DNA from: Mytilinidion resinicola
Taxonomy: Eukaryota; Ascomycota; Dothideomycetes; Mytilinidiales; Mytilinidiaceae
Reading direction: 5' to 3'
DNA length: 64,000 bases
NCBI RefSeq assembly: GCF_010093595.1
Contig: NW_022985437.1
Location: 1,203,380 to 1,267,379 of the forward strand
Shown in pieces: positions 1 to 9,368 of this stretch. A program made the position numbers and the translations under genes. The stretch's first letter is position 1. Every line of letters starts with the position of its first letter. The notes below the pieces were generated by a model. It was not told the origin of the DNA. It did no database searches and was given only the letters and a program-made list of their open reading frames with translations.

Positions 1-294
1 CACCGCGGTATGCCGCCACCACCGCGAGTACCACCACCACGACGGATGGGTGAGTTTCACCCGGGCTTCTTTGAAGATTTCCCTGGTGTTCCCGGGCCAT
101 TGGACGAAGATGGGATTCCCATGAGTCCTGGGTGGGTCGAAGACGACTTCGAGGATAATATTCCAGACTATTTCCCTCCCCACGGCTTCGGCCCCTTCGA
201 CATTGATGAGAGTCTTGAGGCCAAAGTTTATCGGCTTGAGGACAAAGTTAACGAAATGGAATATGGTCTGCGAATGGGTATGATCGCGGGCTGA
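1..294 (+). CDS. 3' end of unknown protein (partial, 5' end outside window)
   Basis: The frame is open from the first base and ends with TGA at 294, so this is the C-terminal exon of a gene starting upstream. The visible ~97 residues begin with a His/Arg/Pro-rich stretch, continue with an acidic Gly/Pro/Phe-rich segment, and finish with a short heptad-like helix (residues around KVYRLEDKVNEMEYGL). I do not recognise the family. The composition suggests a low-complexity tail rather than an enzyme core. The first ATG in the window (position 10) is probably internal. Confidence 0.5.
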   Translation, partial: HRGMPPPPRVPPPRRMGEFHPGFFEDFPGVPGPLDEDGIPMSPGWVEDDFEDNIPDYFPPHGFGPFDIDESLEAKVYRLEDKVNEMEYGLRMGMIAG

Positions 295-895
295 ATAGAC
301 CGTTTGATTGCAGGAGGGAATCGAAGCATTATCAGCAAGTTCTAGCGCATCATCTGTACTTTCTCAAATACTCCAACAGCGGCACCTGGCACTCATTTTT
401 GCGTTTCACGACTTAACTCTAAATATGTAACGGGGTCTATCTCTTTGTGTTACCAAGCGTCCTATATTTTCCTTCCCCTATATCAAATGCATGAAACATA
501 CTCAGGGCTCGATGGCGCTAAACGGTTCGGAGAGGTAGCTTGTACAACATGTGGTGGGCTCATAATTCCTGTATATAGGCCAAAGGGGGTTCTGCACTTG
601 AGTTTCCGAAAAAGACATAATGAAAAAAAAGTAGATGCGAAGCTCGATGAGACTTTATTCGCAAGAGAAAAGTTGATCCGTCACATTCAGAGAAACTGTT
701 GCATGAGCAAAACTCATCAACTTTCGAGTTTCAAAGGCACTAGCACGGGACGAGGTCTGTAGAGGAATTCAAGGTCAGGTAGTCGCATCGGAATGTTTCA
801 TGTTCTATCACTCGTATGAAGGTATCAAACCCGAACGCATCAAATTCCCATAACCCACCAGAGCTCTTCCTCGCAGGTCTGTGGCTTATTCTAGC
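295..895. other. Intergenic region, convergent 3' ends
   Basis: Lies between the 3' ends of the partial gene and the JEN1-like gene. An open frame at 445-762 starts at TTG and has no family likeness. I see no gene here. Confidence 0.5.
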
Positions 896-2533
896 CTACT
901 GCGTCGCCTTCTCGACATCCTCACGCCTATCATCGCCGCCCTGCACAATTTTCTGAATCTCGGCCTGATCCTTCTTCACCGCCTCAGTCATATCCTCATC
1001 ATGCGAAACCTCAAAGTTGCGATTCCGGAACTCAGGCCCCAAGATCGTCAACACGATAGTGTACGCGTACACGCACCCCATGAAGATACAGATGACCTTG
1101 CCGTACTCATACCGGGGGATTTTCTTCTTGCCCGCGATCTTCGGCGGCAGCGGGAAGCGCTCACCAATCGTTGACTCGATGGTGCTGGAGGCGGACGACA
1201 CGAGGTTTCCGAGCTGGTACGCAGTTCCGACCACGAACGTCCGGAACGATCCTGGAGACATTTCCATCAGGTGGATGGGGATGACGCCCCAGGCGCCTTG
1301 AACGCAGAACTGCTCGAAGAAGGCCGGGGCAATAATCTTGGTGTCAGTGACGAAGCAGTAGGGGTAGAGCAGGGCGCCGCCGACGATGGAGATGAAGACG
1401 ATGCTGAAGCGGCGGCCGAAGATCTGAGAACAGTAGCCAATTACGGTACCACCGCTCATGGCGCCCAGGTTGGCGACAACTTGGGTGACGGTGACGGCGT
1501 TGGGGCTGAAGTTGTATTGATTAGTGAGCATGGTCGGGTAGAGATCCTGGGAGCCGTGAGACTGGTTGAGTTTGTTAGTGAGTTAAAAAGACTAGAGGTT
1601 GCGAGGATGAAAACTAACCATGAAGTTGAATCCAGCCATTAGCAAGACCATGTAGATCAATATGAGCCAGTGCTTCTTCAGGGCGACTTTCCCTTCGGCA
1701 ATGAAGGTGTGTGCGACGCTGTGGCCTGCTCTGCGGACCCTTTCGCGCTCTTGGAATGCCTGCGTCTCGGGGAGCATGAGACGGAAGATGATCAGCAGAA
1801 CTGGTGGGCCAGCGCCGAACCAGAAAAGCGGGCGCCATTCATGGCCGACAGTGTTCACAAAAGCTCTCGAGAAGACAGTTGCGAGCAGGTACCCAAAAGC
1901 GTATCCCTGTTGCAGCATACCAGAGATAATACCTCTAGCGGCCTCCGGGCAATCTTCTAGGGCGGTAGCAGCAACATTGCCGTAAAGTCCGCCCATGGCA
2001 ATCCCAAAGAGCGCTCGCACGCCCAAGAATTGGTGGTAGGTGTTGCAGAATCCAGTGGACATCTCGAGGACGATGAAAAGGACATTGTTGACGATGAAGG
2101 GCCATTTACGGCCATATCGATCAGCAGCAATTCCGAAAGTGATGGCGCCGACTGATCGCAGCATCAGCACGAGAGTAATGCCCCACGTGATGTCCTTGTT
2201 GCTGACGTCAAAGGTCTCGGCGAGGTTCTCGACAGTTAGTGAGACGGTGAAGAAGTCGAAAGCGTCTGTTCGAGGTCAGAATGGGATCAGAAGAGGAAAG
2301 GAGGGTTGGACGTGATGCTTACCCCAAGACCACGCGAAGAAAGATATGAGGAAAAACATCCATTGTTGCTTGTTGAGTAGGGCGAGCAGTGTGAAGGGGT
2401 TCTCAACCTTGTCAAAGGTCGGCAAGAGAGTGGAAAAGCGGGTGGCTGCATAGCGGCCGGCGCTCATTTTCGGGCTTGCAGGTTCGCCGGAGCCCAATTG
2501 GGCGGTGTACTCGGTCTCATTTTTCTCGTCCAT
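896..2533 (-). CDS. JEN1: JEN1-like monocarboxylate/proton symporter (MFS)
   Basis: Three exons: 2533-2323, 2265-1619, 1561-896, with two 57-bp introns; 507 aa. It is a 12-TM MFS permease of the fungal JEN family, which imports lactate, pyruvate or dicarboxylates with protons across the plasma membrane. The diagnostic JEN motif N-x-x-S-H-x-S-Q-D-x-x-x-T is rebuilt exactly across the second intron (NFM / SHGSQDLYPT). The first intron joins FFAWSW to DAFDFFTVSL, another JEN hallmark. MFS loop 2-3 is present (ADRYGRKWP), and the C-terminus is charged and cytosolic. I chose the ATG at 2533 because a TATA-like box lies ~56 bp upstream; an in-frame ATG at 2569 is also possible. Substrate (lactate versus dicarboxylate) cannot be told from sequence. 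Family assignment is very firm. Confidence 0.93.
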
Positions 2534-2588
2534 GATGGCTGCTGTCCAGACGTGGTGGGAGACTCGCAAGAGAGCTGGCCTGGTCTGG

Positions 2589-2595
2589 ATTTATA
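2589..2595 (-). promoter_or_regulatory. TATA-like box of the JEN1-like gene
   Basis: TATAAAT on the minus strand, about 56 bp ahead of the ATG at 2533. The position suits a fungal TATA element and favours 2533 over 2569 as start. Confidence 0.4.
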
Positions 2596-3900
2596 CACAC
2601 AGTAGGTACGCTCTGGGCAAAGGATGGTCGCTGAAGATTGGTGAATGCTGTCAGAAACTGCCGACGGCGTAAGGGATGTGCTCAACCACGGGTCGAGCGT
2701 TCGCGGGCTCTGCCGTGTCAACGAGTATTTTCCGGGGAATTCACCTCGCGCGGCCAACTGGGGAGGCAGCAAGTCAGGCTGTCTGCGATGTTGGTGTGCC
2801 TCGCTGGGAGGAGTGGGGTGGCACTGATCTTTATGGTGCGATGATCGTTCCATGCTTCGTGCTTGGTGGTGTGGTGGCAGTGACGATCCATCCATGACCG
2901 ATGCCAGCAACGTCCCCGCCAACCCCGCAGTGCGGGTGCGTGCATTCACCCAATCATTCGGCCCGACCGGCGCCTTGGCCGGCTCGGCATGCCCCAGAGG
3001 AGCTTGGTGGGCCGATAAGCGTGCCACGGTGCTCCACACGGGGCGCCGGCGTGGCACGCGGCAGAGAAGGCTCTCCAAGCTGCACACCAAACGATCAAAG
3101 AGTTTCAAGCTCATCGTAGCTGAATACACCAAGATACTCGGAGTGGATACTAGGAGATGGAAAAGCTTATGGGCGAATTCAGGCTAACTCCATCATATCA
3201 GCTTCCTGTGCGCAAATGGAATGGCGCTGCACACATCGTATTACCCTCTCCAATCCCGCGAAGGAATCTGGGGATCGTGGAGGCCTCAACGACTAGGTGG
3301 CCAGATCCAGGACTTCAATCCTTCTGCGCGCCGGGCAAGGATGCCCCCGCTCCAGCGAACCCGAAGCCAAGCCGCTCTCCAGCGCTCTGTAACGTTGATT
3401 TCAAGCAAGCGTTTTCGGCTCTTGGGTTTCACAAAATTATGTTTTGCAGAACGGGTTGGGGTCATATCCGGCAGCGACGACGATTCTCGGTGCACCCGAC
3501 GATACTTTAAGCAAGTGACGAGTACCCAGGGACCAACGGACTTCTGAGTAAGAGGTATCGATCTTCATCGTGTACCTGACTTAAAGTTGGACGCCGTTCA
3601 CATGACTAGTTATACGTGCACTGTGCAATACGAAGTACTGTGAGCGCGTGGATAATTTCAATGGGCCATCATTGAATGAAAGTTATATAGATTCAAATTC
3701 CTCATGGCTCTTCCATCAAATAATTGAGCAAAAAAGCAAGAGATTGTGAAGCTTGTTCTCGCCAATGCGGGGCCGTTTTGTGCCATGGTGGCGTACTGAC
3801 GGCTCCCCGCACTTCCTTCAACGTTGAACCTCTCTAGGCAAAAAAACATGAAATTCTAACATGACATTTCTAGAACGCTGATGAGAGCTTTCGGGATGCG
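2596..3900. other. Long intergenic region upstream of the JEN1-like gene
   Basis: About 1.3 kb with several overlapping open frames on both strands (the longest at 2464-3132 minus), none with family likeness or usable splice pattern. It probably holds the upstream control region of the transporter; JEN genes in other fungi are carbon-source regulated, but I identified no specific operator. Confidence 0.4.
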
Positions 3901-3907
3901 AAAAAAA
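3901..3907 (-). terminator. RNA polymerase III terminator of the tRNA gene
   Basis: Run of seven T on the minus strand, three bases beyond the tRNA 3' end, the normal Pol III stop. Confidence 0.75.
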
Positions 3908-3910
3908 CAT

Positions 3911-3990
3911 TGACTGAGCCGGGAATCGAACCCGGGGCTAGCCGATAATGCGCTTGGCAACGGCTAATTTTACCACTAAACCACTCAGTC
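3911..3990 (-). tRNA. tRNA-Gly (GCC anticodon) with 9-nt intron
   Basis: A full cloverleaf folds on the minus strand. The 7-bp acceptor stem is GACTGAG/CTCAGTC with discriminator A; the D arm has TAGTGGTA; the anticodon stem is AGCCG/CGGCT; the T arm is CCGGG-TTCGATT-CCCGG (B box GGTTCGATTCC). The anticodon loop region is 16 nt instead of 7: TTGCCA, then nine extra bases (AGCGCATTA), then T. This fits a canonical nuclear tRNA intron after position 37. With it removed the anticodon is GCC, glycine. An oligo-T terminator follows. The first base pair is unusual beside many fungal tRNA-Gly genes that begin GCA or GCG, but pairing is perfect. Confidence 0.93.
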
Positions 3991-4366
3991 TTGGACTTTT
4001 CATTACATCATCTTGTAATGAGATTATTGAAATCTGTGCCAACTTTTTACTAAATATAGAAGTATGAACGCAGAATTCAAGATTCAGCTTCCCTATATCT
4101 TAAAAGCCCACCCCCCTTCAGCCATGCGCAGGGTGTTGTTGAGCGCTGCTAACAAAATGGTTTGCTGTGGAGGAATTTGCGGCAGACGGACCTTGGCAGG
4201 TTTTTAGTCACGTTTTTTCGTTTTCTCTTTGACACCGCGCCTATCCCCCGCCCCATATTTACCTACGCGCCTACACCTTCACCCAAGGTTCTGCTATATT
4301 CTGAGATTGCCAAGGATTACGACACGACAGGTGCTGGACCCTTACCCAACATCCACAACTGCGAAT
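3991..4366. other. 5' region of the kinase-like gene
   Basis: Shared between the tRNA and the downstream gene. The frame of the next gene is open back to 4229, but the first well-placed ATG is at 4367. Nothing else seen. Confidence 0.4.
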
Positions 4367-5620
4367 ATGCCTTGCTTCTCGCGCACTATCGAATTTAAAC
4401 CAAAGAGCTACGGAGAGACATCATTGAAAAAAGGGACTGAGCCTCGAAAACGCTGGCTGAGCCTCGTCTCGCGGATCTCACAGTCAAAGTGGCATATCAA
4501 AGTCGCTTATTATGGGACGCTTCAATCCGACCAGTCCTCCGCACCCTTCGCCAAAGTACGGAAACGGCGAGAAGATCTACAGAATCTCTGTGTTCATATC
4601 GATTTCGACTACATACAGCTCCTGGATGACACGGTTACAGAGCTTTACATAACGCGTGATCACAATGCTGCTACTGTTCAAGGCCAGAGGCTCCGGTTAA
4701 AAACACCGCTAGACACAGGAAATGAATACACAGCCACCGTCGACCATCTATGGGTCCAGATACAAGAGGACCCATCTCGAGTACGGTTTCCATCCTTTGG
4801 AAGTGGCGGCAATATACCTATAAAAGATCTGTCAGGAATTAGGAAGGAAAGGGAACTCGCTCCAGGGGTGTACGAAGTGCACATTAACGGCGACGAGGAA
4901 TTATATGTCTACAAGGAAATTGGCAGGCCTCTTTACGAGCCAAGGGATAGTAAGGTTTTGGAACAAGAGCTACGAAACTTAGAACTGTTTCGTGGCACGG
5001 AAGCTGTCGTTCAACTGATCGCTGCTGTCATCTCTAAAAACCCGTACGAAACTACCGATGGCTACGAAGAAGACAGACCGGCCGTCTTACGCGGGATCAT
5101 TCTCGAGCATCATCCAAACGGCACCATACAGGATGCACTGCGGTCACAAAAGAGGAAACGCCCGTGGGGACAATGGGCACTGCAGACAGCCATTGCGCTC
5201 GACCTTCTTCATCAGAGGAACGTTCCGAACATGGATCTAAAACCCGCAAACATCGTCATCAGCAAAGAGAATAACGCTGTCCTCATTGATATTAGTGGGA
5301 TTGGAGGCGTAACTCAGGAATGGCTATCGCCAGAAATGCAGGATCTAGACGACCCATTATCTCAACCCGTGGAAGCAAGAATACAGAATGATATCTGGGC
5401 ACTTGGAAAGATGTTCTCAATGATGGCAATTGTTTCAGGCAATGATACGGAAAACCAGCTCCTCAGGAGTATTGCGATGGATGCTACCGCACAAGACCCC
5501 CATTTGCGACTCCCTCTTCGCGAGATTATTTCCAAACTTTCAAAAGAAGGTATCCTTCAGAATTCACTCCAGTCAATCGCTTCAGGGTCAAATCCGCCGT
5601 CTGTGCGGTCGTCTATGTAG
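4367..5620 (+). CDS. Protein kinase-like protein with degenerate catalytic motifs
   Basis: Single exon, 417 aa from the ATG at 4367; an in-frame ATG at 4229 would add 46 low-complexity residues. The N-terminal ~150 residues match nothing I know. The C-terminal half is a protein-kinase fold: a hinge-like segment (IILEHHPNGTIQDAL), a catalytic loop NMDLKPANIVI where the usual HRD is NMD but Asp, Lys and Asn are kept, a metal-loop LIDISGIGG where DFG is DIS, an APE-like SPEM, and an F-helix DIWALGKM. The VAIK lysine may be the K in YVYKEIG. The layout is typical of small lineage-specific fungal kinase-like proteins. The altered HRD and DFG leave weak activity or pseudokinase function both possible. 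I see no close neighbour in a pathway with it. Confidence 0.72.
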   Translation: MPCFSRTIEFKPKSYGETSLKKGTEPRKRWLSLVSRISQSKWHIKVAYYGTLQSDQSSAPFAKVRKRREDLQNLCVHIDFDYIQLLDDTVTELYITRDHNAATVQGQRLRLKTPLDTGNEYTATVDHLWVQIQEDPSRVRFPSFGSGGNIPIKDLSGIRKERELAPGVYEVHINGDEELYVYKEIGRPLYEPRDSKVLEQELRNLELFRGTEAVVQLIAAVISKNPYETTDGYEEDRPAVLRGIILEHHPNGTIQDALRSQKRKRPWGQWALQTAIALDLLHQRNVPNMDLKPANIVISKENNAVLIDISGIGGVTQEWLSPEMQDLDDPLSQPVEARIQNDIWALGKMFSMMAIVSGNDTENQLLRSIAMDATAQDPHLRLPLREIISKLSKEGILQNSLQSIASGSNPPSVRSSM

Positions 5621-6469
5621 TGTTTAGCGTAGTTCTCAAGTACATGCTAGGCTACGAATAGTGACTGACTGGGACCGTCGCGAATGAGTCCAGGCTTCTT
5701 ATCGCATCCCTCGATAACTCTGCAAGTTCCGGCGCGGACTATCATAACAGCGATTTGGGCTGCTGCCTGGCTCCGGCTCGCTGCGGCTCGCTGTGGTTAG
5801 GGAGCTAGCCAATATGGCCCAGCGGCCGCCTAGCTGGTGATAGGATGTAGGAACTTTTCGGCAGATGAACAAAGGTTGATGATGCAAGGGAATTTGGAGC
5901 GGGTCGCGAATCTGCAGGAGTGTGATGAGGGCCTTCTTATATGTAGGTCTGCAGGAAGGGGTCTACGCCACCTTGCACTTTTCGACCGGGGGCCGTTCTC
6001 TGCTAATACGAGGGCTGCAGAGATCTAATCCGAGTACATCATGGCAAACTCTATTCCGCTCCATGGCTGCACGCTAGAACGCCACTGTCTTCAAGATGCC
6101 CGTGGGGGCAGAATGCCGCCCGGAAGCAAGGCTCGAAGCCACATCGCGCCTCAATAACAGCTTGCAGCAGGGCATACCACGGGGACCACATCGTTGTTGT
6201 TCAGATGGTCATGGCCTATCAGTCCCTCCCGTTCAACTTTATCGCTAGCAGACCCACATTCTCAGGTGTTGCGTTCTAGCATAATGGCAAATACGGGAAG
6301 AGGGCTACGGAAGGGCAGCCTTGATTGCTGACATCTGCCACGCTCAATTGGAGGCCACTAGACTCCATTGATCGTAGGCGCCATCAAAGCCCATCGCAAG
6401 AGTATGGTCGCTTGCATGTCTCCGTCATTCTTGGACTATTGCATATGAAGGCAAACATGCATACACGAT
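5621..6469. other. Intergenic region
   Basis: About 850 bp with only short overlapping frames (for example 5699-5887 minus, 5837-6028 plus). I see no gene, RNA or repeat. Confidence 0.4.
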
Positions 6470-7172
6470 TTATAGGATTACACACTTTGTGTTATTCCCA
6501 CTCCCACGCTTTCCCCGTGGACCGCGTTGGTTTCGAGGATACCCTGCGCCACAATTACCGTAACCATATCCTCGAGCTTTCCTCTCCAATTTGTCTGCCC
6601 GCGATGACTTGTTGTCCTGGTCGCAAGACTGTTGTTGCCACCTCAGCTGCCGCACAACATCGTAGAAGGCCTTCTCAACATTCATGCGATTCTTCGCGGA
6701 AGCCTCCACACAATCGCATCCAGCAAGCGAGCGAGCGCGCTGCCTTCCTGGTCGAGACGTTCTGTCACCCTGTCGCACTTGTTACCCACTAACATGACTG
6801 GCGCCGGGCCGAAACAGACCCGTTCGATGATGCGCTTGGTGGCGAGCCGGGGTATGTTGGTGATCCGGATAGCGATGATTCTTTGACCCGCTGAATTTGG
6901 TGGTGAAATTCTTGGATGCGTGTAAAGGACGACCGAGACGAGATGCTATAGACCAGCACAAGCCCTCGCCGTCCCGTATCCACTGGTCTCTCAGCGCGAT
7001 GTATTCTTCTTGGCCTGCCGTGTCAAGCACTTCCAGCGTGCATGACTGGAGATCAATCTGCACTTGCTTGCGGTACAATGTGGAAGGGGCCCACCTGGAT
7101 AGTTAAAGCTGTCTTCCCGACGCCACCGTCCCCGAGCACCACGAGCTTGTACAAAGGTATTTTCCCTGCTAT
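6470..7172 (-). pseudogene. Decayed RasB-type Ras GTPase gene
   Basis: Reading the minus strand and changing frame three times gives a recognisable small Ras GTPase of the fungal RasB (ras-2) class: P-loop GDGGVGKTAL, switch [10 protein letters not shown], the RasB-type insert [10 protein letters not shown]...YPGSP, base-binding NKCD, G5 ASAKN, and a C-terminal prenylation box CVIL. Breaks: the start codon aligns with ATA (7170-7172); the effector region after TIQ is mostly gone (only 19 nt remain at 7076-7094, where the family has roughly 17 codons); one-base frameshifts lie near 6960, near 6795-6805, and near 6730-6745. No splice sites repair these. A functional RasB must sit elsewhere if the fungus has one. 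Loss of switch I alone would abolish effector binding. Sequencing error could explain single indels, not all the lesions. Confidence 0.85.
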
Positions 7173-7730
7173 AATAGAGAGGTGTTCGTCCAGAGACTAC
7201 TAAGCCACTTTCGAGTTGTGGGAAAGATGCGAACCAGAGGTTTGGGATGGGCGTAGAACGATTGGAGTCGCTGTAACTGAAGGCAAACGTGCATCCGGGC
7301 GTAACTAGCTCTATATATTACTATGTCGGTCCTCTCCTCGTCCCTATCGGTGACTCGCCGGTGTTTGTTTGGGGCTGCCGGTCTGGGGTTGTTTAGAAGC
7401 GTTGTTGCAAGCGTCGCGGTCGTGGAAGCTGGGGCTTTGTGATACGACAATACCACTTGAGGAGAGAGGAGTCTGCGGTATGGGTTGCATGGTAGATAGA
7501 ATTTGCCACTAAGCTGTAGCTACCGAGAGGAGCGAAAAATAGGAACAGAAAATAACAGCCACCCAGAATGAAAATTTCGTCAAGTTGTCCATCCGCGGTA
7601 CTCCTTCAAAGCAGCAACAAGCGCATCGAGGTGTTCCTCTGGGCTTTCCCAGCCTTCTCGCCGCGCTCTAAACACAGTCCTAGTTCATAAAGCGGAGAAG
7701 GAGCAGTAGAAAGATGGCGAGGCTGTCTAG
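7173..7730. other. Intergenic region
   Basis: A minus-strand frame at 7169-7456 has no family likeness. No gene seen between the Ras relic and the polyproline gene. Confidence 0.4.
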
Positions 7731-9278
7731 TTAGTAGAACATCATCTTAACTTTCTTTCCTAATCGCTGCCTGACTGCAAGTTGCCACAAGTTATTAACC
7801 CTCTCAACACTGACACCATTACCTCTCAACTCAGTCTCTCCCTCAACCATTACACAGGAGAATACCACGCTCCATCCATTGGCGCCAGCAGCATAGAAGG
7901 CGGCAGCAGCCGCTGCTTCTCTTCGACCGCATCTTGTCATCTTATAAATATTCTTTCCATTCCCAGAAAGGCTGACCTTGCCAGAATAGTACTCATTCGC
8001 CTGGAAAGTTGAGAGGATAAGGGTGTATACTAAGGAGGTCTTCTCAAGAGCCTCACACTTCTCATCAGTACACTGGTGACAAGCTCCAGCAAAATCTCCG
8101 TCCGTCGAGTGGCCGGCCATGCAGTCGAAGACATCATCATTGGTGGGAGTGTTCAAGGCTGAGGATGCCCATATCTGAGGAACATCAAGAGACAACGGCC
8201 GAGGGTTGTCGAGAGGCTTCAGCTTATCTGGGGGGCATCCAACAGCATCAAGAGCAGTCATCCGGTCCAGCTTAACTGGTTCTGGTCTCTCATACCATTG
8301 CTCTGGCCCACCAAACTTAAGAAGCCACATAAAGTCCGCCAGGTCGGCCGGAGATGCACCATGAGATGGAACATAGATATTGCGCTTGAATATAGGTATT
8401 CTCACAATCCTATCGGCATCCGGATCCGTTTCCCCAGAGTATCGCGGGGGTATAAGATCGCTGTGGCTACTGACACGCTCGGCCATGTGCTTCGAGACTG
8501 GCGAACTGGCTGATCGGTAAGAATCGATGCTGGAACTTCGGCTAAAGGTGCGTCCCCTGCCCTGGTTCATGATGACCATTCCTGGAGGTGGGGGTGGGGG
8601 CGGGGGTGGTACGTTGAAATCGATATGTTGTTTCTTTGACTTGTTTGGGAAGTATGGCATATCCGATGATCCTGTTTGCATCTGCCATGGAAGCGGTTGT
8701 TGTGATATAGGGGGTGGAGGAGGCGGCGGCAGCGGCGGCGGCGGCATCAAAAAGTAAGAAGATGGTGGTGGTGGAGGAGGAGGTGGAGGCGGTGCAGCGA
8801 CAGAGATTGTCCGTTCACAACCACAATCGTTGAGAACTGGAGATGCTAGAGGTGGTGGTGGAGGAGGAGGAGGAGGAGGAGGAGGCAGGGGAGGTGGAGG
8901 CGGTGCAGCGACAGAGATTGTCCGTTCACAACCGCAATCGTTGAGAACTGGAGATGCTAGAGGTGGTGGTGGAGGTGGTGGTGGAGGAGGAGGAGGAGGG
9001 GGGGGTGGAGGCGGTGCAGCGACAGAGATTGTTTGTGGACATTTCCTATGAGCTACTTGAGCCGAGCTGCCAGCTGGGGGAGATGGAAGGTCCGAGACTG
9101 TTTGTTGGCAACCGCAGTCTTTTAAACATGAAACTTTTGAAGATGAAACTGGTGATGCTGGAGGTGGACGAGCTGTGTCGGTTGGTGCAGGATTCAAGGC
9201 AGACTTCAGAACAACGAAATGTTCAGACTCAAACTCGACAACAACGAACTCGTCAGAGAACTCGTCAAAGACTAACAT
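7731..9278 (-). CDS. Polyproline-rich repeat protein, unknown function
   Basis: Uninterrupted frame; 515 aa from the ATG at 9278, chosen because TATAAAAG lies 83 bp upstream. The frame stays open to an ATG at 9461 (576 aa). The N-terminus (~55 aa) is hydrophobic/acidic. Next come 2-3 copies of a 37-residue unit: polyproline, then a conserved block with DCGCERTISVAA. More proline runs follow, then a non-repetitive C-terminal ~250 aa with no domain I recognise, containing several Cys (CMAGHSTDGDFAGACHQC). Proline stretches could bind profilin, SH3 or WW partners, but there is no FH2 domain, so it is not a formin. The coding strand is purine-poor and slippage-prone there, so copy number may vary between strains. 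Confidence 0.6.
   Translation of the reverse strand: MLVFDEFSDEFVVVEFESEHFVVLKSALNPAPTDTARPPPASPVSSSKVSCLKDCGCQQTVSDLPSPPAGSSAQVAHRKCPQTISVAAPPPPPPPPPPPPPPPPPPLASPVLNDCGCERTISVAAPPPPPLPPPPPPPPPPPPLASPVLNDCGCERTISVAAPPPPPPPPPPSSYFLMPPPPLPPPPPPPISQQPLPWQMQTGSSDMPYFPNKSKKQHIDFNVPPPPPPPPPGMVIMNQGRGRTFSRSSSIDSYRSASSPVSKHMAERVSSHSDLIPPRYSGETDPDADRIVRIPIFKRNIYVPSHGASPADLADFMWLLKFGGPEQWYERPEPVKLDRMTALDAVGCPPDKLKPLDNPRPLSLDVPQIWASSALNTPTNDDVFDCMAGHSTDGDFAGACHQCTDEKCEALEKTSLVYTLILSTFQANEYYSGKVSLSGNGKNIYKMTRCGRREAAAAAAFYAAGANGWSVVFSCVMVEGETELRGNGVSVERVNNLWQLAVRQRLGKKVKMMFY
8570..9030 (-). repeat. 111-bp tandem repeat with proline-coding runs
   Basis: The block coding ..CGCERTISVAAPP recurs with exact 111-bp spacing (anchor sequence GGTGCAGCGA at 8791, 8902 and 9013 on the plus strand). 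It is separated by (GGT/GGA)n tracts that encode polyproline on the minus strand. Nearby shorter GGN tracts at ~8584-8612 and ~8710-8745 are similar. Confidence 0.85.
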
Positions 9279-9360
9279 CGTTGGAGGGACGGGTAGTAAG
9301 AACAAAGAAACAGACAAGAAGGGCGTGGATGCTGTTGATGGATCAAAGGAGGACCGCAAG

Positions 9361-9368
9361 CTTTTATA
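9361..9368 (-). promoter_or_regulatory. TATA box of the polyproline gene
   Basis: TATAAAAG on the minus strand, 83 bp before the ATG at 9278. It lies inside the longer open frame, arguing that the upstream ATGs are not used. Confidence 0.45.

Noticed and set aside
445..762. 105-codon plus-strand frame with a CTTCGG-type Cys pair
   Set aside because: Starts at TTG, no ATG in good context, no family likeness.
2464..3132. 222-codon minus-strand frame upstream of and overlapping JEN1
   Set aside because: It overlaps the true first exon in another frame, and its Arg/Pro/Ser composition is that of a GC-rich shadow frame.
6470..7172. Intron-rich functional Ras gene
   Set aside because: The frame changes occur at single-base offsets inside conserved motifs, without donor/acceptor pairs, and the effector loop sequence is missing from the DNA.
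8830..9051. Polyglycine plus-strand frame
   Set aside because: Antisense of the polyproline repeats; no start context or flanking coding signal.
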